A stretch of DNA of 64,000 bases, from the NCBI GenBank assembly GCA_039000515.1, contig JBCFYV010000935.1:62723604-62787603 (forward strand), written 5' to 3'. Below the pieces are notes generated by a model. That model was not told where the DNA came from and did no database searches. It saw only the letters and a program-made list of their open reading frames with translations. This document shows, piece by piece, positions 57,452 to 64,000 of the stretch; the stretch's first letter is position 1; each line of letters starts with the position of its first letter. Origin of the DNA: Timema cristinae (taxonomy: Eukaryota; Arthropoda; Insecta; Phasmatodea; Timematidae). The position numbers were made by a program, and so were the translations under genes.

Positions 57452-59365
57452 CCCTACGTAACACCCTGTAAACATTAAAGCTCCCTATGTGACACCCTGT
57501 AGACATTAAAGCTCTCCCATGTAACATCCTGTAGACATTATAGCTCCTCATGTAACGCTCTGTAAACATTAAAGCTCTCCTATGTAACAGTCTGTAGACA
57601 TTAAAGCTCTCCCATGTAACGCCCTGTAGACATTATAGCTCTCCCATGTAACACACCGTAGACATTACAGCTCCTCATGTAACACTCTGTAAACATTAAA
57701 GCTCTCCCATGTAACACCCTGTAGACATTATAGCTCTCCCATGTAACACGCTGTAGACATTAAAGCACCCCCCTATGTAACACCCTGTAGACAATATAGC
57801 CCTCCTATGTAACACTCTGTAAACATTAAAGCCCTCCTATGTAACACCCTGTAGACATTAAAGCTCTCCCATGTAACACCCTGTAGACAATATAGCCCCT
57901 CATGTAACACTCTGTAAACATTAAAGCTCTCCCATGTAACACCCTGTAGACATTAAAGCTCTCCCATGTAACACCCTGTAGACAATATAGCCCCTCATGT
58001 AACACTCTGTAAACATTAAAGCTCTCCCATGTAACACCCTGTAAACATTAAAGCTCCCCTATGTAACACCTTGTAGACAATATAGCCCCTCATGTAACAC
58101 TCTGAAAACATTATAGCTCCCCGCGTAACACCCTGTAAACATTAAAGCCCCTATGTAACACCCTGTAGACATTAAAGCTCTCCCATGTAACGCCCTGTAA
58201 ACATTAAAGCCCCCCCCCCCCCCCCCTATGTAACACCTTGTAGACAATATAGCCCTCCTATGTAACACTCTGTAAACATTATAGCTCCTCATGTAACACC
58301 CTGTAGACATTATAGCTCTCCCATGTAACACGCTGTAGACATTATAGCTCCTCATGTAACACTCTGTAGACATTAAAGCTCTCCCATGTAACACCCTGTA
58401 AACATTAAAGCTCCCCTATGTAACACCCTGTAGACAATATAGCCCCTCATGTAACACCCTGTAGACAATATAGTCCCTCATGTAAAACTCTGTAAACATT
58501 ATAGCTCCTCATGTAACACCCTGTACACATTAAAGCCCCTCATGTAACACCCTGTAGACATTAAAGCTCCCCTATGTAACAGCCTGTAGACATTAAAGCT
58601 CTCCTATGTAACACTCTGTAAACATTATAGCTCCTCATGTAACACCCTGTAGACATTAAAGCTCTCCCATGTAACACTCCGTAGACATCATAGCTCCTCA
58701 TGTAACATCCTGTAAACATTAAAGCTGCCCCATGTAACACCCTGTAGACATTATAGCTCCTCATGTAACACCATGCAGACATTATAGCTCTCCCATGTAA
58801 CACCCTGTGGACATTAAAGCCCTCCATGTATCATCCTGTAAACATTAAAGCACCCCCCATGTAACACCCTGTAAACATTAAAGCCCCCCATGTAACACCC
58901 TGTAAACATTATAGCTCCCCTATGTGACACCATGCAGACCTTAAAGCCCCCCTATGTAACACTCTGTAAACATTAAAGCTCTCCCATGTAACACCCTGTA
59001 CACATTAAAGCTCCCCCTATGTAACACCCTGTAGACAATATAGCCCCCCTATGTAACACTCTGTAAACATTATAGCTCCTCATGTAACACCCTGTAAACA
59101 TTATAGCTCTCCCATGTAACACGCTGTAGACATTATAGCTCCTCATGTAACACCCTGTAGACAATATAGCACTCCTATGTAACACTCTGTAAACATTAAA
59201 GCTCCCTATGTAACACCCTGTAGACAATATAGCCCTCATGTAACACTCTGTAAACATTAAAGCTCCCCGCGTAACACCCTGTAAACATTAAAGCTCCCCT
59301 ATGTAACACCCTGTAGACAATATAGCCCCTCATGTAACACTCTGTAAACATTATAGCATCCCTGA
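57452..59365. repeat. Minisatellite, 30-33-bp unit, about 60 copies
   Basis: The unit is CTCCCATGTAACACCCTGTA plus GACATTAAAG, with variants CCTCATGTAAC, CTATGTAAC, AAACATTATAG and GACAATATAG. Unit length varies with the C-run, including 17 C at 58210-58226. It follows the previous array with no spacer. Variant strings recur in blocks, so there is higher-order structure. Confidence 0.95.
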
Positions 59366-59859
59366 GTACGCTCGCATCATGCGCAAATGATCTCAGATTA
59401 TTCACGCAAATGATGGGACATGGCATCCTAAAGTCACGGCTGCACTCTCATCATGCGCAGTATATCTGACCCTCCCTGGGTACGCTCTCGTCATGCGCAA
59501 ATGATGGCACATAGCATCCCTGAGTATGCTTGTACCAGACTGTAACTGGCTAACCGTTAGGTCCCGGGTTGTAACCCTCCGACTGTAGAAAACAGATTAG
59601 CTCCTGATCAACTATGCTCAGCTTCTAATCCTGACCGTTCTCTGAGAGGACCGTACCAGACCGTACTCTGAGAGGTCCGTACCAGACTGTACTCCGAGAT
59701 GCTCAGCTTCTAATCCCGAATGTCACCTTATGTCATTGTACCAGACTGTAACCGGCTACCCGTATTATTGTAGCAAGAGGTCCAAGGTTGTAACCCGCCG
59801 ACTGTGGCAGTCTGTTCTCTGAGCGACTTTTATTGTACCAGATTAGCCTCTGAGATTCG
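59366..59859. repeat. Mixed short duplications and tRNA-like remnants
   Basis: CATCATGCGCAAATGAT-type sequence occurs near 59375, 59448 and 59490. Two tRNA-like pieces (TGTAACTGGCTAACCGTTAG with CCCGGGTTGTAACCC near 59540, and TGTAACCGGCTACCCGTATT with CCAAGGTTGTAACCC near 59747) are related to each other. These look like SINE heads of another type, partly tandem. Confidence 0.5.
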
Positions 59860-60400
59860 AACCCTGGTATCGTTTAAACCATGATGATGTAATAAACCCG
59901 AGCGAAAGGTTTTTTTCTCTCAATACGTCCGAGTCAGATTCGAACCTCGTTACTGTCGAAAGTATTTTTTCTCTCAATACGTTCGAGTCAGATTCGAACC
60001 CTGGTATCGTTAAACCATGATGATGTAATAAACCCGAGCGAAAGGTTTTTTTCTCTCAATACGTTTGAGTCAGATTCGAACCCTGGTATCGTTAAACCAT
60101 GATGATGTAATAAACCCGAGCGAAAGGTTTTTTTCTCTCAATACGTCCGAGTCAGATTCGAACCTCGTTACTGTCGAAAGTATTTTTTCTCTCAATACGT
60201 CCGAGTCAGATTCGAACCCTGGTATCGTTAAACCATGACAATACGTCCCAGTCAGATTCGAACCCTGGTATCGTTAAACCATGATGATGTAATAAACCCG
60301 AGCGAAAGGTTTTTTTCTCTCAATACGTTTGAGTCAGATTCGAACCCTCAGTATCGTTAGTTAGTTTCCTTAAACCATATGGTCACCAAAGCAGGCACGC
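59860..60400 (-). repeat. Array built from a SINE head, units about 82 and 55 bp
   Basis: Repeated elements are CAATACGTCCGAGTCAGATT, CGAACCCTGGTATCGTTAAA, CCATGATGATGTAATAAACC and CGAGCGAAAGGTTTTTTTCT. The motif GATTCGAACC plus TTAAACCAT and the right edge (AAACCATATGGTCACCAAAG plus CAGG) match the minus-strand head of SINE-B. The array thus seems to have grown from a SINE-B head. Confidence 0.8.
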
Positions 60401-60674
60401 GTCACAAATGGTTTAAACACTTTCACTTTTTTTCTCCCTCTCTGAGGAAGGGGGGAGAGGTTCTGGTATAGCTTACCCTCGGGTGATGTGTCAGGGAAGG
60501 GTCGAGGTGAGGGACTCGGACGGTCAACTCGGGAGCTGGACCGAATAATGGATTATACCCCCTAAACGACTTAATTGAATTGATCTTTTTTCAAAAAACC
60601 TTCCACCTCTTATAACGCTGGAAATCTTCATCTCCTTTCCAACCTATGTGCTATTTAAAAAAATCAATTCGATT
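60401..60674. other. No gene recognised
   Basis: Unassigned sequence between the satellite block and a short duplication. Confidence 0.4.
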
Positions 60675-60850
60675 AGCGTTAGATTTGCAATACATTGAAA
60701 TGCTGAGGTCAAAAATTTAAGAGATTTTTTAATTGTACATCACTTGCTTACAAAAAAGATCATCTGATTAAACGTTAGATTTGCAATACATTGAAATGCG
60801 AGGTCAAAATTTAAGAGATTTTTTTAAATTGTACAAACACTTGCTTACAA
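60675..60850. repeat. Two tandem copies of a roughly 95-bp segment
   Basis: CGTTAGATTTGCAATACATT, GAAATGCTGAGGTCAAAAAT, AAGAGATTTTTTAATTGTAC and ACTTGCTTACAA occur at about 60677 and again at about 60772 with a few indels. Confidence 0.88.
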
Positions 60851-60894
60851 TGGTATAAAGATTATTAAATCATTTCCTGGAATACAAATTATTC

Positions 60895-60966
60895 CTTAAA
60901 AAAAAATTTTTTTTTTTTTTTAAAAAAAAAAAATTTTTTTGGGGGTTCCCGGGGAAAAAAGGGGGT
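60895..60966. other. Low-complexity A/T/G homopolymer string, possible assembly artefact
   Basis: Successive runs of A, T, A, T and then GGGGG, TTCCC, GGGG, AAAAAA, GGGGG without normal sequence between them. It joins directly to a SINE-A fragment that starts abruptly in mid-element. This pattern is more like a gap-filling or low-quality consensus product than biology. Confidence 0.6.
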
Positions 60967-61086
60967 TACGTCTTGTCAGAGGTGAAGGAAGGGTTTGGTA
61001 ATCAGATAAATCTGTGCCGGACCGAGGATTGAACCCCGGACCCTCAGCACAGAATCAGACACCTTACCCCTAGACCACAAGGTAAC
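60967..61086 (-). mobile_element. SINE-A head fragment
   Basis: ACGTCTTGTCAGAGGTGAAG, TCTGTGCCGGACCGAGGATT, GAACCCCGGACCCTCAGCAC and CTAGACCACAAGGTAACC are the head half of a minus-strand SINE-A. The 3' half is missing at the low-complexity junction. Confidence 0.88.
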
Positions 61087-61529
61087 CTTAAAGTACTTGA
61101 CTGTTAATCTTAAGGTTTCGACCTGTACCGCGACACTTTGTCACGAAAGTGTATGGTTTGCGAATTTCAGGTCTGTTGCGTGTCGGAGAGAAGTGAACTT
61201 GGAGGAGAGAATAACAGAGGGCGTTGTTGGTAATAGTGATAATACCGCTTTCATTCAATTGGCCAATTAATTTCAATGGTTCCTCTTCCCACCGGCCGCG
61301 GTTCAAGCTGAACACAAGTTTCAGTTAAGGGAAGAGCGAAAGGGGTAGTTAATTACACCGGTCACAAGAGGGCGGTGGTTGAGGTTTACTTTATATGATG
61401 ACCTCTGACATTTAATATAGGACCTGCGTTTTATCTTTAAATAGGCTCAGCTTATAGAAAGGATCCTTCACACTCCGAGGATACTTGGCAATGTTGAAAG
61501 TGCACACTTATGTTGTTGCTTCTTACCTT
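61087..61529. other. No gene recognised
   Basis: GC-balanced to 61400. Checked on both strands for LHFPL-like or other exon content; nothing recognised. Confidence 0.45.
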
Positions 61530-63680
61530 ATAGAGACACCTCGAAGAGAGAAATTATTGTGATCATAAAAAAGAATTATAATTAGAGCTTTTGATGGATG
61601 TCCACGTTTAATGACCCAATTAATCAGATTTTTTTTAAAAAATATTTTCTGCGACAAGAGCCGAAACTATCTAGGGTTTTAATAAGGCTTCCCAGGGGTG
61701 ATTTTGGAATTATCTCTCCAACCCTAATATTATGGGTATTTTACTTAGAGGCAAAAATATAAAAAAATATAGAGATTTTCTCAACGTTAAGATTCGTATC
61801 CTTTAATATAACAAACAAATTTTCGCATCTCATTTTCTCGTTAAAATGAGTCTCATCTCAATTTTTTAGATCTCCTTAAAATGTACACCTTTTATTTGAA
61901 AGTGAATTTTATTAAATCAATAATTTCTTATTTATAGGCCATTTTTTACTTTCTCGCTATCATACAGGTAGAGAAAGTATTGTGATTGTCAAAAAAATTA
62001 AACTCAAGATTTTGATGAATCTTAGCGTTTCATGACCCCCGAATCCAAAAAAGTGATTTTGACTTTCCATCTGTCTGTCTGTCTGTACCTCCAACTAGAG
62101 CCTAAACTATTTTATCGATCGGGCTAAAACGTGGTATATAGGGTTTTAATAGGTTTGCCCCGAGGAGTTTTTGGAATTGGATATATAACCCTAAAATTAA
62201 GGGTAGTTTACTGAAGGGCAAAAAGAGAAAAAATCGATTTCATCAAAATCGGCCCTAACGATTTTGATTAAATTTCATTTCTTAACATTTCTAAATATTT
62301 CAAACAAAATGGCTTCTCAATATTTCGGCAAAATTACTTTAAGGGCTCCGGTCTGATGCATAAATTATCTTTTTTTATAATATCTCTAACTATTTGAGAT
62401 ATGAAATTACTTATCGTTACAAATATGTAGGTCTCTCTATAATAAAAATATTTTATAAAAAGCATATTTTTATAAAACCAATAACTTTCAAGCTATACGT
62501 AAATATATCTATTTTTTAGCTTTTCTAACACAAAAGGTAAAACTATTGCGACCGTAAAAAGAAAATCTAACCTGAAATGTTGATGGATGTCGACGTCTCA
62601 TGGCCCCCCAAACCCTAAAAAGGGGTCTTTGCAATGACGTCTGTCTGTGTGTCTGTTTAAAATTAAAATTAACAGTAGTTTAAGAAAGGGCGAAAAGAGA
62701 AAAAAGAGATTTTCTCAAAATTGACTAACGATTTTGATTAAAATTCGTATCTAGGTGTTGATTAACATTATAAATACATTTTACCATGAAAATTAATTTT
62801 AGGGTACTTTACAGAAGCATAAACTTCCGTATTTCCGCAACTATTTGAGATACTAAATAACTTGTCATTGCAAAATTGTAGTACTATTAAAAATAAAAAA
62901 ACTTTTATATGAAATATATTTTTATAAATCCATCAGTTTCTGAGATATTGTAAAATATATTGATAAAGTTTTGTGAGCTTTAGTTATAGAGATACTAAAG
63001 TTTTAACGCAAATTCTCCAATCCCATAGAGTAATTAAATATAAGTAAGTCTCTAAACGTTTATGTTTTTTTTAAACCTCTTAGGAGAAATGTTTGTACAA
63101 CAATGATCTATCTCCATTTTAGACTTAATAGTCAATATTTACATTTTTTATTCATCAAAATTTATAAATGAGGAATTTAATAGCAATGTGATTGCATGAA
63201 GATTTGCAACACCTAATAAAATGTTGAAAATTTTAACCAGAAGTTGAAATTTTAAAACGAAGTGTTGACCCTTGTGGAACCAACAATGATCTTTTTTTTA
63301 TCGGTCCAAACATACAAATGAGGACATTAATTCTTTAAAAACAAAATTATAAAATTTAAAGTTGGGACTAAAATAAAAATTTTACATAATTATAGTGCAT
63401 TTTATGCTTAGGTTTGCTAGTGTAGATTACTTCGTTTCACATATATTACGAGTTTTCAGTAAATATCTCCATTTTCAAACAATAGAGCGAGAAAGTCCGT
63501 GCGGAGTTCCGTGCCATTTATTTTAAATACAGTTGGGATTTGAGAAATGGGGAGTTGAGAATGCACAGAACATTTAATACGTTTTTGTAACAATGTATAT
63601 TACTTCATTTCACATATCTTACGAGTTATATGTATAGTTTATATAAAGGCGTGAGAAAATCTATGAGGTGACAGTACCAA
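61530..63680 (+). repeat. Dispersed repeat family H, at least three partial copies in tandem
   Basis: The module (GAGAAAGTATTGTGATTGTC, GATGTCCACGTTTAATGACC-like, CTGTCTGTCTGTACC, GGGCTAAAACGTGGTAT, GGAATTGGATATATAACC, CTAAAATTAAGGGTA) starts near 61540, 61965 and 62535. The downstream section (63000-63680) has TTCACATATATTACGAGTTT plus TCAGTAAATATCTCC and GAGCGAGAAAGTCCGTGCGG, as at 41560-41620. No open frame of useful length. Nature unknown. Confidence 0.7.
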
Positions 63681-64000
63681 TGCTCGCCCCCCCCCTAACT
63701 CCCCCAACACCCCCATCACCGTTTAGAACAAGAATATCAAAATTGTGGTTCAAATCATGATTACATGTGACCTGTGGACCTTATTATGAACAAACGTACC
63801 ACGAGAACCAATTATTTTTTAATCAAAGTTGTGAGAATAAAACAATTTTGGAATGTTTTAGGTTTAAATGTCACATTTAATTGCATACAATTCAAAACCC
63901 TTTTTAAAAATTTCAAATTTTTTAAAGAATTGCTTGATCGACATTGCAAAGTTCTTGAAAGAAAAAAAGAGTAAGGAGTAGTATTGTATATATATTAATT
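63681..64000. other. AT-rich DNA, no gene recognised
   Basis: A short C-rich patch at 63685-63720 followed by AT-rich sequence; a 66-codon open frame from 63774 shows no recognisable domain. Confidence 0.4.

Noticed and set aside
54242..59426. Many open frames of 60-163 codons on both strands
   Set aside because: Readings of satellite units and a CT-rich tract, with the same peptide scraps repeated out of phase.

Overview
This window looks like intronic or intergenic DNA of a large, AT-rich animal genome. An arthropod, probably an insect, is my best guess, but a weak one: the hints are a short TTAGG-type telomere-like tract (27480-27501), retrotransposon fragments of an arthropod-like style, and abundant tRNA-derived SINEs. 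There is no bacterial-style gene organisation. Almost every long open frame lies in tandem repeats or SINEs and is spurious.

Only one convincing host protein-coding segment is visible: a 167-bp internal exon on the minus strand at 4366-4532, with good splice sites, encoding a transmembrane part of an LHFPL-family (lipoma HMGIC fusion partner-like) tetraspan protein. Its 5' exons should lie at higher coordinates, so much of the window may be one large intron of this gene. I could not find a second exon.

The rest is repeats. (1) Two abundant tRNA-derived SINE families, here called SINE-A and SINE-B, have different tRNA-like heads but share a 3' end: a short hairpin (ACCCGAACGGGT), then GTAGTAAGACGCGGTGC, then (TAA)n. 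On the plus strand most copies appear as the reverse complement. Several SINE-A copies sit inside SINE-B copies and have target-site duplications. (2) About sixteen minisatellite or satellite arrays, with units from 18 to about 158 bp, together cover roughly 13 kb, about a fifth of the window. The largest is a compound block at 54590-60390. Two arrays, at 31483-31882 (minus) and 49608-50485 (plus), use the same unit, which is the C-terminal coding tail of a non-LTR retrotransposon. At least three others abut or lie within SINE-B copies. (3) Foldback and MITE-like DNA elements include a hAT-like element present twice in opposite orientation (9230-9967 and 23911-24731), a mariner-like foldback (8491-9035), and smaller foldbacks at 21192-21448 and 42088-42410. 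(4) A near-perfect inverted repeat has arms of about 472 bp and a 39-bp spacer (52685-53669).

Region by region: 1-4.2 kb holds a SINE fragment, a 37-bp array and a pyrimidine-rich array; 4.37-4.53 kb the exon; 4.6-14.8 kb nested SINEs and DNA elements; 14.8-15.7 kb a 27-bp array; 16-28 kb SINEs, foldbacks and two arrays; 29-35.5 kb a run of arrays alternating with SINE-B; 36-48 kb sparse AT-rich DNA with SINEs; 48-50.5 kb a hAT-like element, the retrotransposon fragment and its derived array; 52-54 kb an array and the palindrome; 54.6-60.4 kb the compound satellite block; 61-64 kb a dispersed repeat in several tandem partial copies. All functional statements about repeats are inference from sequence appearance, because no database search could be run.
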